This document shows, one piece after another, positions 1-9,041 of a stretch of 64,000 nucleotides of DNA; the first letter of the stretch is position 1; each line of letters begins with the position of its first letter. The stretch spans positions 85,424 to 149,423 of the forward strand of contig NZ_JAIOUQ010000017.1 in the NCBI RefSeq assembly GCF_019931065.1. The letters run 5' to 3'. The position numbers and the translations under genes are program-made. Below the pieces are notes generated by a model. That model was not told the origin of the DNA. It worked only from the letters and a program-made list of their open reading frames with translations, and did not search any database. The stretch comes from Methanobacterium spitsbergense (GTDB lineage Archaea > Methanobacteriota > Methanobacteria > Methanobacteriales > Methanobacteriaceae).

Positions 1-1156
1 TTATCAAGGTGTTTCTGAATCCTGTTTTCGGCAGGTACATTAGCATGTAAAGAAAAGGGAATTTTGAAACCATTCTCTGCCTGAATGATCTATACTTATT
101 ACTTCTGTATTCAAGTTCATTTTCATGTTCAGATAGAGTATCCTCTAATAAACCCACTTTTTTAATATATTTCCTACGTTCTTCACTAGCTTCTTCCTTA
201 GCTTCTTCCAGCTGTTTTTCAAGCAATTTGTTTTGTGATTCAGATTCTATAAGATCTTTGTTTAACCTGTCAATTTCAATTTCCAGCTGATTCAAGCGTT
301 TTGATAGTTGAGTTCTATCTTTACTAATCTTTTCTACTTTTTTACTAAACTTGTCTACTTTGCTAAATAGTTTAGATTTTTCATCATTTAGATGCTGTAT
401 TTGTGTTCTTTGATCCGAACGTTTGATCACCATTTTGACCCTTTCTTTTTCAAGGAAATCCACCAGATCAACACTTTGAATGGTATTCTTAACAATTTTA
501 TCAATTATTTTATCCTTGGGATATAGAATTCCCAGTCCAAAAAGGGCTTTTATATTCACAAAAGAATAATTAAGATCTGATTCTTCTATAAAATCTTCAA
601 TAGCAGTTAAAACTCCATTTTTCGGAGTGTTTTCGGAAACAGCATTATTGAGGTCCGAATTTAAACCTCCTTCTTCTTGAAGGTCCGGTTTTCCCTGAAG
701 AATACCCAACTTCTTGTAGGGCTGTCTGTAAGTTTCAGGTATATTCTCAGAATTGTAATAAAGGTCTCTTCTAGCGTAAGGCCATCCAATATCATGCAAA
801 AATACTATTGGAAACTTTTTATTAAAAAAATTCCTTTCTATTGTCTTTAATTCGTTGTAGACTGTGTACCAGTTATGATCACCATCAACTAAAATGACAT
901 CATAGTCCTTAAGTTGTGATAATTTGTTTAAACTCAAATCCTTGAAAATTTCAAATTTTTCACCATATTCTGCTTTATATCCATTGACATCAAAACGGGG
1001 GGACGGATCTACAGCAGTCATGTGGGCATCGTGGTCTTTACAATATTCCAGGATGTTTTTCGTGTTAATACCCGTATCAGAACCTATTTCAACGATATAT
1101 TTGGCATCTACCTTTTCGATAATTGGATGCATTATAATATCCCAAAAACGATTCAT
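1..1156 (-). CDS. SAM-dependent methyltransferase with C-terminal coiled coil (partial)
   Basis: The open frame runs off the left edge without a stop; about 385 residues are visible. The start is ATG at 1156, preceded by a GAGGGTGA ribosome binding site. Residues 20-100 look like a class I methyltransferase: EIGSDTG (about 23-29) fits the SAM-binding glycine motif and VDGDHNWY (about 90-97) fits the acidic motif of Methyltransf_24-like enzymes. Residues about 240-350 are a Lys/Glu/Leu-rich coiled coil, and the tail is basic and aromatic. Enzymes of this build in polysaccharide clusters usually modify a glycan or its precursor, which fits the neighbours. The substrate is unknown and the C-terminus is missing. 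Confidence 0.75.
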   Translation of the reverse strand, partial: MNRFWDIIMHPIIEKVDAKYIVEIGSDTGINTKNILEYCKDHDAHMTAVDPSPRFDVNGYKAEYGEKFEIFKDLSLNKLSQLKDYDVILVDGDHNWYTVYNELKTIERNFFNKKFPIVFLHDIGWPYARRDLYYNSENIPETYRQPYKKLGILQGKPDLQEEGGLNSDLNNAVSENTPKNGVLTAIEDFIEESDLNYSFVNIKALFGLGILYPKDKIIDKIVKNTIQSVDLVDFLEKERVKMVIKRSDQRTQIQHLNDEKSKLFSKVDKFSKKVEKISKDRTQLSKRLNQLEIEIDRLNKDLIESESQNKLLEKQLEEAKEEASEERRKYIKKVGLLEDTLSEHENELEYRSNKYRSFRQRMVSKFPFLYMLMYLPKTGFRNTLI

Positions 1157-1374
1157 ATTAGTCACCCTCATTGAACATTTCTTTTCATTTATTTTGCACC
1201 TTATGTGATATATATTTTGACGATTAATAGGCCTTTTTACGTTATAAAATTTGATTAAATCAAAAACTAATACTAGATATGAATTTATTAAATATAATAC
1301 TTTTTTTAATAAATCATTTAATTATTTAAACTAACAAATATAATAAAACCCTTTTTAACCATCTTAAAACTGAT

Positions 1375-1929
1375 TTAATAGTTGGTCGGTGTTTCTTTTA
1401 AGGTTTTCCAATTTTCATCCTTTTCTGACAGGACTATCTCTTCTGAACCTATCGGCCATACAATACCTATATCCGGGTCATTCCAGAGTATTCCTCCTTC
1501 ATCTTCTGGGTCGTAAAAATCTGTACATTTGTAGGTAAATTCTGCTTCATCTGATAGTACCACAAATCCGTGTGCAAATCCTTCGGGTACATAGAACTGT
1601 AATTTATTGGATTCTGAAAGTCTAACCCCAACATATTTTCCATATGTGGTAGAGTTCTTTCTAAGATCGACAGCAACATCGTATACCTCTCCTTTGATAA
1701 CCCTTACAAGTTTGCCCTGTGGTTTGGTGTGCTGGAAATGAAGTCCCCTTAAAACACCCTTAACTGATCTTGACTGGTTATCCTGAACAAATTCCATATC
1801 AAGGCCTGCTTCTTTAAATTCGTCCTTATGATAGGTTTCCATGAAATAACCACGTTCATCTCCAAAGACTGTTGGTTCAATGACATAAACATCTGCTATG
1901 GATGTTTCCCTAAATTTAAATTTTCCCAT
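1375..1929 (-). CDS. rmlC: dTDP-4-dehydrorhamnose 3,5-epimerase
   Basis: The enzyme epimerises C3 and C5 of dTDP-4-keto-6-deoxyglucose on the way to dTDP-L-rhamnose. The 184-residue protein has the usual RmlC cupin length. It shows VLRGLHFQ with the expected catalytic His (about residue 64), GFAHGF (His about 120) and the FYDPEDEGGILWNDP stretch typical of the family. An upstream GTG-like start at 1944 is possible, but GAGGTGA lies directly before ATG 1929, so 1929 is preferred. It is divergent from the sugar dehydrogenase at 2144. No rmlA, rmlB or rmlD is visible, so they must lie elsewhere. This is a cytoplasmic sugar-nucleotide enzyme for surface glycan. Confidence 0.93.
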   Translation of the reverse strand: MGKFKFRETSIADVYVIEPTVFGDERGYFMETYHKDEFKEAGLDMEFVQDNQSRSVKGVLRGLHFQHTKPQGKLVRVIKGEVYDVAVDLRKNSTTYGKYVGVRLSESNKLQFYVPEGFAHGFVVLSDEAEFTYKCTDFYDPEDEGGILWNDPDIGIVWPIGSEEIVLSEKDENWKTLKETPTNY

Positions 1930-2074
1930 GCTCACCTCTCTCATTAATACTAAACATTATTTTATAGTATCATCAATTTTGATATGTGTTATAGTTCTAT
2001 TATTTAAATTCCATTAAAATTCATATAGTGACTAAATTAATTTAATTATAAACATAGTACAATAAATGAAGAAA

Positions 2075-2084
2075 CTTATATATA
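2075..2084 (+). promoter_or_regulatory. TATA-box promoter of the UDP-sugar dehydrogenase gene
   Basis: CTTATATATA preceded by GAAA (BRE-like) is a strong archaeal TATA box. Transcription should start about 25 bp downstream, near 2108, leaving a leader of about 35 nt before ATG 2144. Confidence 0.55.
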
Positions 2085-2143
2085 CATTTTAGTTTAATTA
2101 TAGCTTATCAAATTTTAGTATTTAAGAATTTTATGTGATAATT

Positions 2144-3472
2144 ATGAAAATTACAATTGTTGGAACAGGTTACGTTGGATTGGTGACTGGTGCATGTTTT
2201 TCTGAGATGGGAAATACTGTTTACTGTATTGATATTGATGATGGTAAGGTTGAGGATCTGAAAAATGGTAAGATCCCAATTTTTGAACCTGGTTTGGAAG
2301 AGCTTGTATCAAAAAATATTGAATCTGGTAACCTTTTCTTTTCAACTGAACTAAGCATAGGACTTAACAATTCCAATATCTGTTTTATTGCTGTTGGAAC
2401 TCCAATGGGTGAAGATGGAAGTGCAGATATGCAGTATGTGCTGGAAGCCGCCAGGGAAATTGGACAATTAATTTCACACGACCTCATAGTTGTTAATAAA
2501 TCAACAGTACCTGTTGGAACTGCGGATATGGTTAAAGAGGTGATTAAAAGTGAAATGGCTGTTAGGAGTGTTGAATTTAAAGTTGAAGTGGTTTCAAATC
2601 CTGAATTTTTAAAGGAAGGAGCAGCTGTTTCTGACTTTATGAGGCCTGACAGGGTTGTTATTGGTTCAGATGATGAGGATGTTATTGAAACCATGAAGGA
2701 GCTTTACAGTCCATTCACCATCAATCATGAAAGATTTATTACCATGGACGTTAGAAGTGCTGAAATGACCAAGTACGCATCCAATGCCATGCTTGCAACC
2801 CGTATCTCATTCATGAATGAGATGGCCAATATTTGTGAGAGAGTTGGTGCTGATGTTAACTTTGTCAGGGAAGGTATTGGAAGCGACAGAAGAATAGGTT
2901 ACAGTTTTTTATATCCAGGATGTGGATATGGTGGCAGCTGTTTTCCAAAGGATGTTAAAGCCCTGATTAAAACAGCCCAGGATAATGGTTATGAATCCAC
3001 AATTTTAAAGGGGGTTGAATCTGTTAATGAAAAGCAAAAATTTTCCATTGTAACCAAAATAATCAAAAGGTTTGGTGAGGATCTCCAAGGAAAAACCTTT
3101 GCTCTATGGGGCCTGGCATTTAAACCAGAAACAGATGATATGAGAGAAGCTGCATCTGTTGTTATAATAAAAAGTTTAATTGAACTAGGTGCTAAAATCA
3201 AATCCTACGATCCCAAGGCCATGGATGCAGCCAAGGAATATTACTTCGCAGATAACCCCAATATCAGCTTTTATAATAACAAGTACGATGTTGTGGAGGA
3301 TGTTGATGCCCTAATTCTTGTGACTGAATGGAAGGAATTCAGAAGTCCTGATTTTGATAAGATAAAGGAAATGATTGGGAAAAGAATAATTTTTGATGGA
3401 AGAAATCAGTACAACAAGAACATCCTGGAAAAAATGGGCTTTGAATATTATCAGATAGGTAACTATGGATAA
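2144..3472 (+). CDS. ugd: UDP-glucose/UDP-sugar 6-dehydrogenase
   Basis: The NAD-dependent four-electron oxidation of a UDP-hexose gives the UDP-uronic acid used in surface glycans. The 442 residues begin with the Rossmann motif IVGTGYVGLVTG (residues 5-16). NPEFLKEGAA (152-161), the Lys in MTKYASNAML (about 210) and the catalytic Cys in GGSCFPKD (about 266) are all present, and the C-terminal UDP-binding domain is complete. A GTG at 2135 is in frame, but GTGAT nine bases ahead of ATG 2144 marks ATG as the start. UDP-glucose is the commonest substrate; a UDP-GlcNAc or UDP-ManNAc form cannot be excluded. A 75-bp decayed copy of the 3' end lies at 12749-12823. Confidence 0.92.
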   Translation: MKITIVGTGYVGLVTGACFSEMGNTVYCIDIDDGKVEDLKNGKIPIFEPGLEELVSKNIESGNLFFSTELSIGLNNSNICFIAVGTPMGEDGSADMQYVLEAAREIGQLISHDLIVVNKSTVPVGTADMVKEVIKSEMAVRSVEFKVEVVSNPEFLKEGAAVSDFMRPDRVVIGSDDEDVIETMKELYSPFTINHERFITMDVRSAEMTKYASNAMLATRISFMNEMANICERVGADVNFVREGIGSDRRIGYSFLYPGCGYGGSCFPKDVKALIKTAQDNGYESTILKGVESVNEKQKFSIVTKIIKRFGEDLQGKTFALWGLAFKPETDDMREAASVVIIKSLIELGAKIKSYDPKAMDAAKEYYFADNPNISFYNNKYDVVEDVDALILVTEWKEFRSPDFDKIKEMIGKRIIFDGRNQYNKNILEKMGFEYYQIGNYG

Positions 3473-3559
3473 AAAATTTATTATTCAAATGATTTATACA
3501 ATGGGATCAAAGATTTTATTTATTTGTAATTTAGATTTAATCATGAAATGGAGATTATA

Positions 3560-4345
3560 ATGATAAATGAACATAGATTTTTCGCTAATTTTGGAAAGTA
3601 CAGATATTTACTTATCCAGCTTGTAAAAAAAGATATCCAGGTAAGATATAGAAATTCTATGTTAGGAATTTTCTGGAGTTTTTTAGAGCCATTACTAACC
3701 ATGATTATAATGACAATTATATTTGCGTTCATTTTTAAACGTTCCATACCCAACTTTCCAGTTTATTATTTGATAGGAAGGGTTACATTTGGGTTATTCC
3801 AGATGGGAACCATGGGATCAATGACGTCAATAATAAGTAACGTACACATATTAAAATCAGTTTATGTTCCTAAATATCTGTATTCATTGGCAGCAGTGTT
3901 GTCCAATTTTTTTACCTTCCTCCTGTCTTTGATCATTCTCTTCGCTGTTATGATAGCAACCAATGTACAGTTCACAATTTATATAATATTCGCAAGCCTT
4001 CCAGTTATAGTTCTTTTGATAATGACATTAGGCGTTGGACTTATACTTGCAACTGTAACAGTATTTTTCAGAGATATAGAACATTTATATGGAGTTTTTG
4101 TTATGTTATTGATGTATGCATCTGCAGTCTTTTACCCTGCAAACATTATACCTCCACAATATCAGATAATCTTGACACTAAACCCTGTATATGCAATAAT
4201 AGATTGTCTTAGAACTGTTTTATTGAATGGTACATTGTACAACCCTCTGACATTGTTATATGCCACTGTATTTGCACTTGTTTCACTTGTGGTTGGAATG
4301 GCTTTATTTTATAAGTATCAGAATAAATTTTTACTACATCTCTAA
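3560..4345 (+). CDS. ABC-2 type polysaccharide export permease (Wzm-like)
   Basis: This is the membrane subunit of a glycan exporter, moving lipid-linked polysaccharide across the cytoplasmic membrane. The N-terminal amphipathic stretch (QLVKKDIQVRYRNSMLGIFW, a Wzm/TagG hallmark) is followed by six hydrophobic segments. The length of about 261 residues is standard. ATG at 3548 is also in frame, but GGAG at 3550-3553 with six bases of spacing favours ATG 3560. The ATPase follows after 18 bp, so the two are an operon and a complex. Confidence 0.9.
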   Translation: MINEHRFFANFGKYRYLLIQLVKKDIQVRYRNSMLGIFWSFLEPLLTMIIMTIIFAFIFKRSIPNFPVYYLIGRVTFGLFQMGTMGSMTSIISNVHILKSVYVPKYLYSLAAVLSNFFTFLLSLIILFAVMIATNVQFTIYIIFASLPVIVLLIMTLGVGLILATVTVFFRDIEHLYGVFVMLLMYASAVFYPANIIPPQYQIILTLNPVYAIIDCLRTVLLNGTLYNPLTLLYATVFALVSLVVGMALFYKYQNKFLLHL

Positions 4346-4363
4346 AATTAAATTATTATAAAG

Positions 4364-5422
4364 GTGAAAATATTGGGAGAAATAGCAATTAAGGTCGAAG
4401 ATGTTGGAATGGAATTCACTCTTAACAAAGAAAAGGTAGACAACCTTAAAGAGTATGTTATTAAATTTTTAAAAAGGGATCTCAAATACACAAAATTTTG
4501 GGCGGTTAGACATATTTCATTTGAAGTTGAAAAGGGAGATAAATTAGGTATAATAGGGTTGAATGGAGCTGGAAAAAGTACATTACTAAAAATAATATCT
4601 GGAGTTATTAAACCTACTGAAGGCAGTATAAAAATGAAAGGAAACATTGTACCTTTATTAGAACTTGGATCAGGATTTGATCAGGAATATACTGGCCGTG
4701 AAAATATCTTTCTCAAAGGTGCATTGTTAGGATATTCAAAGAAATATTTAGAGGAAAGAATAGATGAAATAATAGACTTTTCTGAACTGGGTGACTTCAT
4801 AGATGTACCCTTAAAAAATTATTCAACTGGAATGAGTGCCAGATTGGCATTTTCAATTGCTACTGTTGTTGAACCACAGATTATGATACTTGATGAAGTA
4901 TTAGCAGTTGGTGATGCAAAATTCAGAGAAAAAAGCCAGGAAAGGATGAAAAATCTATTGAATGAAGATGTATCAGTATTGTTTGTTTCCCATACATTAG
5001 CCCAAGTTAGAGAATTATGTAATAAAGCAATATGGCTTGAAAATGGGGAAATGGTTATGCAAGGTTCTGTTGATGAGGTTTGTGACAGTTATGAACGCTT
5101 TACACTTTCGGATGAAGATATTATAGTTACCAGAACTGAGCCAGGAAATAATGAAGTCAATGTACCAGTTGACAATACCATCAAACTGACTTTCAGCGAA
5201 ACCATTAAACAGGGCAGCAACTGGATAGAACTTTTAAGCAGTAATGGAGAACAGGTTCCCATTACGAAAACTATTGACGGTAACACCCTCCTAATAAAAC
5301 CTCATATACAGTTAACCAGAGGAACTTTATATTCATTATATTTGCACACAGGCTGTGTAACAGATATGGAAGATCATAAAATAAGTACATTTTCTACAAG
5401 CTTTACAACAACAACAGGATAA
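4364..5422 (+). CDS. ABC exporter ATPase (Wzt-like) fused to a Big_5 Ig-like domain
   Basis: This ATPase should power export by the adjacent permease. Residues 1-245 are a complete nucleotide-binding domain: Walker A GLNGAGKST (65-73), signature YSTGMSAR (about 153-160), Walker B IMILDEVLAVGD (173-184) and H-loop His210. Residues about 255-352 form a Big_5 (SbsA Ig-like) domain with VTRTEPGNNEVNVPVDN, FSETIKQGSNWIEL and a terminal FTTTT. This matches the repeats at the C-terminus of the adhesin at 33046-36318. Bacterial Wzt proteins carry a different Ig-like domain here that recognises the glycan end. The start may be GTG 4364 or TTG 4373; GGTGA at 4363-4367 is well spaced for the TTG. Confidence 0.9.
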   Translation: MKILGEIAIKVEDVGMEFTLNKEKVDNLKEYVIKFLKRDLKYTKFWAVRHISFEVEKGDKLGIIGLNGAGKSTLLKIISGVIKPTEGSIKMKGNIVPLLELGSGFDQEYTGRENIFLKGALLGYSKKYLEERIDEIIDFSELGDFIDVPLKNYSTGMSARLAFSIATVVEPQIMILDEVLAVGDAKFREKSQERMKNLLNEDVSVLFVSHTLAQVRELCNKAIWLENGEMVMQGSVDEVCDSYERFTLSDEDIIVTRTEPGNNEVNVPVDNTIKLTFSETIKQGSNWIELLSSNGEQVPITKTIDGNTLLIKPHIQLTRGTLYSLYLHTGCVTDMEDHKISTFSTSFTTTTG

Positions 5423-5482
5423 TTCCTTAAATTTGTATAACTTTTAATATTATATTTTGATTCATTAAAAAAAATTTAATAT

Positions 5483-5503
5483 TTGGAAAATTTAAGTTTC
5501 CAA
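5483..5503. terminator. bidirectional hairpin terminator
   Basis: A perfect inverted repeat, TTGGAAA/TTTCCAA with a 7-nt loop, is flanked by A/T tracts. It sits between the convergent genes ending at 5422 (+) and 5519 (-). Confidence 0.5.
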
Positions 5504-5518
5504 TATTTTATTTAATAA

Positions 5519-6583
5519 TTATCTTAGCTTTTTTGCGATAGCCTTTATTTTTCTAAGTGGTGATGTTATTTTCCAAGAAATACTGTTTTCATATCCCTTG
5601 ATTTTATTTTCCAGGCGAATATTCTCTTTTTTTGCATTTACACAACTTTGAGATAACCATTCACATGCCTCCAAAAGGTTAGACATTGGATTAATCTTTT
5701 CTTTTGTATATTTCAGTTCAATATTAGTACTAAATGATAAATCCATTGGATCCTCTGAAATTATTTTTTCGGTGTTATCATTTTCACATGAAAATTCAGT
5801 TGCTATTGCCACAATATCTTCATCTTCTATATCCTCTTGTGCCTTTAACTGATTGAAAATCTTTTTCCAGTGAAAACTATCATTGGGTTTTTTCTCTACG
5901 CTACTTATTGCATTAAGCCAACCTACGGCAACTTTTGAGATTGTTTGTTCCTTAGAGCGTATAGGAAAATGTGCAATATTTAGATCTGGATTAATTACAC
6001 GATTTAATACATTTTTATATATTGGATTAAAAACTAGGCTATGACTCCCCCTTGTTAACTGAACACCATAATCTATCACAAGTTCCTTGGGTATTATAAC
6101 TTTATAAAGAGTATGCCCTGTTCTAGAGCTGTCATCACGTGCCATTGTAATTTTACTGGGAATAAATTTTTCATCACCATTAATATCGAAATCAGGAACA
6201 TAAACTTTCCATTTAGCAACAAAGTAATCTGGAGATTTAAGCTTCTCCAAGAATTCCCTTGGACTTCCTCCCTTGGATGATAACATGAATTCATCTGCAT
6301 CTAATGGAACAATTATATCTGCATTAAACTCCTCAACAGCTTTATGTAATAGTTGATTCATTTTCAATATTTTATCAAAATCTCGGGTATCATCTTCTAA
6401 CACGAAAATGGGTAAACCTTCATTTTTTAGTGATTCCAGTATTTTAAGAGTACTATCGGTACTGCCATTGTCAAGGATAATCATTCCATCAAGATAATTA
6501 ACATTGTATCTTACAAAAGATTCTATAATATCCATTTCATTTTTTACCATACTGATGGAAAATATTATTTTATTATACACCAA
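5519..6583 (-). CDS. GT2-fold glycosyltransferase
   Basis: The 354-residue protein has a GT-A fold start: SMVKNEMDIIESFVRYN, then ILDNGSTDST (about 36-45), and an acidic PLDADEFM motif (about 93-100) that should bind the metal and nucleotide-sugar. This version of the family (Glyco_tranf_2_4-like) often acts on surface polysaccharide. The C-terminus is basic and probably peripheral to the membrane. The start is GTG 6583 or the adjacent TTG 6586; GAGGAGGA upstream is spaced better for the TTG. It stands alone on the minus strand between plus-strand export and glycosyltransferase genes. Acceptor and sugar are unknown. Confidence 0.82.
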   Translation of the reverse strand: MVYNKIIFSISMVKNEMDIIESFVRYNVNYLDGMIILDNGSTDSTLKILESLKNEGLPIFVLEDDTRDFDKILKMNQLLHKAVEEFNADIIVPLDADEFMLSSKGGSPREFLEKLKSPDYFVAKWKVYVPDFDINGDEKFIPSKITMARDDSSRTGHTLYKVIIPKELVIDYGVQLTRGSHSLVFNPIYKNVLNRVINPDLNIAHFPIRSKEQTISKVAVGWLNAISSVEKKPNDSFHWKKIFNQLKAQEDIEDEDIVAIATEFSCENDNTEKIISEDPMDLSFSTNIELKYTKEKINPMSNLLEACEWLSQSCVNAKKENIRLENKIKGYENSISWKITSPLRKIKAIAKKLR

Positions 6584-6586
6584 ATT

Positions 6587-6961
6587 TAAGTCCTCCTCTA
6601 AATATCTAATGATATCATCTTGTTAAATCAAAAACATCATTTAAAAAGTTAATTCTATTTATTTGTAAATTCTATATTAGTTTCCTCTCAATAAGAATCT
6701 TAATATTTTATAACATAATAAATATGATATACTATGTATTTTAATTTTTTGAAAATATAAATTAAATATACATTTAGACATAAAATTGTAATTTGATAAC
6801 TATTACACGTTAATCCAATATATTATTGGATTTTCTTTCAGGATTACATTAAAATAAATCGTTATTATGTTGTAAAACGTTTAAATATTGAAATTATAAT
6901 ATTAGAATAAAGATTATTTTTCAAGAATATTTATGTTATTTAATTTAAATGGTGAAACCAG
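6587..6961. other. divergent intergenic region, 375 bp
   Basis: This is very A/T-rich DNA between two divergent glycosyltransferase genes. An inverted repeat ATCCAAT/ATTGGAT lies at 6813-6831 and could be an operator or a weak terminator. No open frame with a ribosome binding site was seen. Confidence 0.4.
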
Positions 6962-7915
6962 ATGCCTGATTTGACTATAATAATACCAAACTTCAATGGA
7001 AAAAGTTTTTTAAAGGAATGTTTTAACTCGCTGAAAAATCAAAATTATCCTTTTGAAGTAATTATCATAGACAATGCATCTACAGATGGAAGTGCGGATT
7101 ATATATCAAACAATTATCCAGAATTTACATTAATAAGAAATAACACAAATAGGGGCTTTGCTGTAGCAGTTAATCAGGGAATAAAATCTACAGACACAGA
7201 ATATGTTTTTTCAATGAACAATGATGTTGTACTTGAAATGAACTGTATCTCTAATCTTATTGAATGTTTAAAGAAAAATTCAAATTATTTTGCTGCAAGT
7301 TCCAAAATGATACAGTACCACAATAAAACCAAGATCGATGATGCTGGTGATGAATATACCATTTTAGGCTACACCCAAAAGGTGGGTAACGGTAAATCAA
7401 CTGACTTATATCAAAGTGCAAGGGAAATATTCAGTGCATGTGCAGGAGCAGCCCTTTACAGAAGAGATATTTTTGATGTTATCGGACTCTTCGATGAAAA
7501 CTTCTTTGCATATATGGAAGATGTTGATATCAGTTACCGTGCAAAAATCTATGGATACAAATGCATCTACTGCCCCAAAGCAGTTGTTTATCATGTTGGC
7601 AGTGCTACTACTGGAAGCAAATATAATAGATTTAAAATTAGGTTAGCAGCAAGAAATAACGTGTACGTACCATACAAAAACATGCCATGGCCTCAACTGG
7701 CATTTAACTTCCTATTTTTGATATTTGGATTCCTTATAAAATACCTATTTTTCCTAAAAAATGGACATGGAAACGATTACATTACAGGATTAAAGGAAGG
7801 ATTAAATTCTTTAAATAAAATAGATAAAATAGAATACAAAAGAGAAAGATTAAATAATTATATTTACATAGAATGGCTTTTAATAAAGAATACTGTGAAA
7901 AATATATTTTTATAA
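6962..7915 (+). CDS. GT2 glycosyltransferase (rhamnosyltransferase-like)
   Basis: The 317-residue protein begins LTIIIPNFNGKSFLKECF, with IIIDNASTDGSADY (about 34-47) and an NND metal site (SMNNDVV, about 85-90). The later ED motif AYMEDVDISYRAKIYGYKC is characteristic of WbbL-like rhamnosyl and related transferases. A hydrophobic C-terminal stretch (about 240-262) should hold it at the membrane. GGTGA at 6950-6954 sets the ATG. With rmlC in the window, rhamnose transfer is plausible but only inferred. It heads a series of three plus-strand genes. Confidence 0.88.
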   Translation: MPDLTIIIPNFNGKSFLKECFNSLKNQNYPFEVIIIDNASTDGSADYISNNYPEFTLIRNNTNRGFAVAVNQGIKSTDTEYVFSMNNDVVLEMNCISNLIECLKKNSNYFAASSKMIQYHNKTKIDDAGDEYTILGYTQKVGNGKSTDLYQSAREIFSACAGAALYRRDIFDVIGLFDENFFAYMEDVDISYRAKIYGYKCIYCPKAVVYHVGSATTGSKYNRFKIRLAARNNVYVPYKNMPWPQLAFNFLFLIFGFLIKYLFFLKNGHGNDYITGLKEGLNSLNKIDKIEYKRERLNNYIYIEWLLIKNTVKNIFL

Positions 7916-8102
7916 TCTATCTTTAAATTGGTTAGTAGTAAAGCTTATTCCTAAGCAAATCAAATATATTTTATCTACATATAACTTTCAATTTACAATC
8001 TTGTAATATTTATAAAACTGCTATCCCACTTTAATTTATGTTAGTCATCTACTTTGGATCTAATCCAAAATATGATATAAACATTTCCAAAGGAGAAATA
8101 AA

Positions 8103-8984
8103 ATGGACCTATCCATCATAATAGTGAATTATGAAACTTACGATCTAACAAAACAGACTATAGAATCTGTTATTAACCATGACCAACCATTTGAATATGA
8201 CATTTATTTGGTTGACAACGGATCGAAGGATGGAAGCATCGACAAATTAAAGAAACGGTTTTTAAAAGAATCTGAAGATGGCCTTATTAAATTCATCATA
8301 AACATTGAAAATAGGGGTTTTGCATTTGCAAACAATCTAGCGCTCCAAGAAATAAAATCTAAATACATTCTTTTACTCAATTCAGACACCGTTGTTGTTA
8401 ACAACTGTCTTGAAGATTCTCTCAACTACATGAATTACCACAAAGACGTTGGTGCATTGGGATGTAAAGTAGTTTTACCAGATAGTACACTCGACAAAGC
8501 CTGTAGAAGAAGTTTTCCAGATTTCAATGTTTCATTCTATAGAATGACAGGGTTATCAAGGCTTTTTCCTAAAAGTGAACGTTTTGGAAGGTATAATCTC
8601 ACTTATCTAAACGAAGATGAGACCTACGAAGTAGATTGTATTGTGGGTGCATTCATGCTTGTTAGATCACAAACCATCCAAGAAGTTGGTTTTTTAGATG
8701 AATCATTCTTTATGTATGGGGAAGATATTGACTGGTGCTATCGTATCAAGGCTGCAAACTGGAAAATAATCTATTACAGTGATGCAAAAATTATTCATTA
8801 TAAAGGTGCAAGTAACAGTAAAAAACAAAATAAAAGACTGACATATGAATTTTATAGAGCAATGTATCTCTTCTACAATAAACATTATAAAGATGGATAC
8901 CCGTGGATAACAACTGCAGCAACATATCTAGGAATTTGGGGCATTTGCAGTTTGAAAATGTTTAAAAATTACATTACAAGATAA
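8103..8984 (+). CDS. GT2 glycosyltransferase (WbbL-like)
   Basis: This 293-residue protein opens [18 protein letters not shown] and has [13 protein letters not shown], an NSD metal site (LLLNSDTVV, about 91-99) and the acceptor-side motif [23 protein letters not shown] six bases before the ATG supports the start. Its layout is close to the gene at 6962, and the two probably add successive residues to one repeat unit. The initiating sugar-phosphotransferase follows at 9042, so the three genes look like one glycan assembly set. Confidence 0.88.
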   Translation: MDLSIIIVNYETYDLTKQTIESVINHDQPFEYDIYLVDNGSKDGSIDKLKKRFLKESEDGLIKFIINIENRGFAFANNLALQEIKSKYILLLNSDTVVVNNCLEDSLNYMNYHKDVGALGCKVVLPDSTLDKACRRSFPDFNVSFYRMTGLSRLFPKSERFGRYNLTYLNEDETYEVDCIVGAFMLVRSQTIQEVGFLDESFFMYGEDIDWCYRIKAANWKIIYYSDAKIIHYKGASNSKKQNKRLTYEFYRAMYLFYNKHYKDGYPWITTAATYLGIWGICSLKMFKNYITR

Positions 8985-9041
8985 ATTATAATGATGAGTT
9001 TATAGATACAATTTTAGACAATGATATAATAGGGTGTAACA

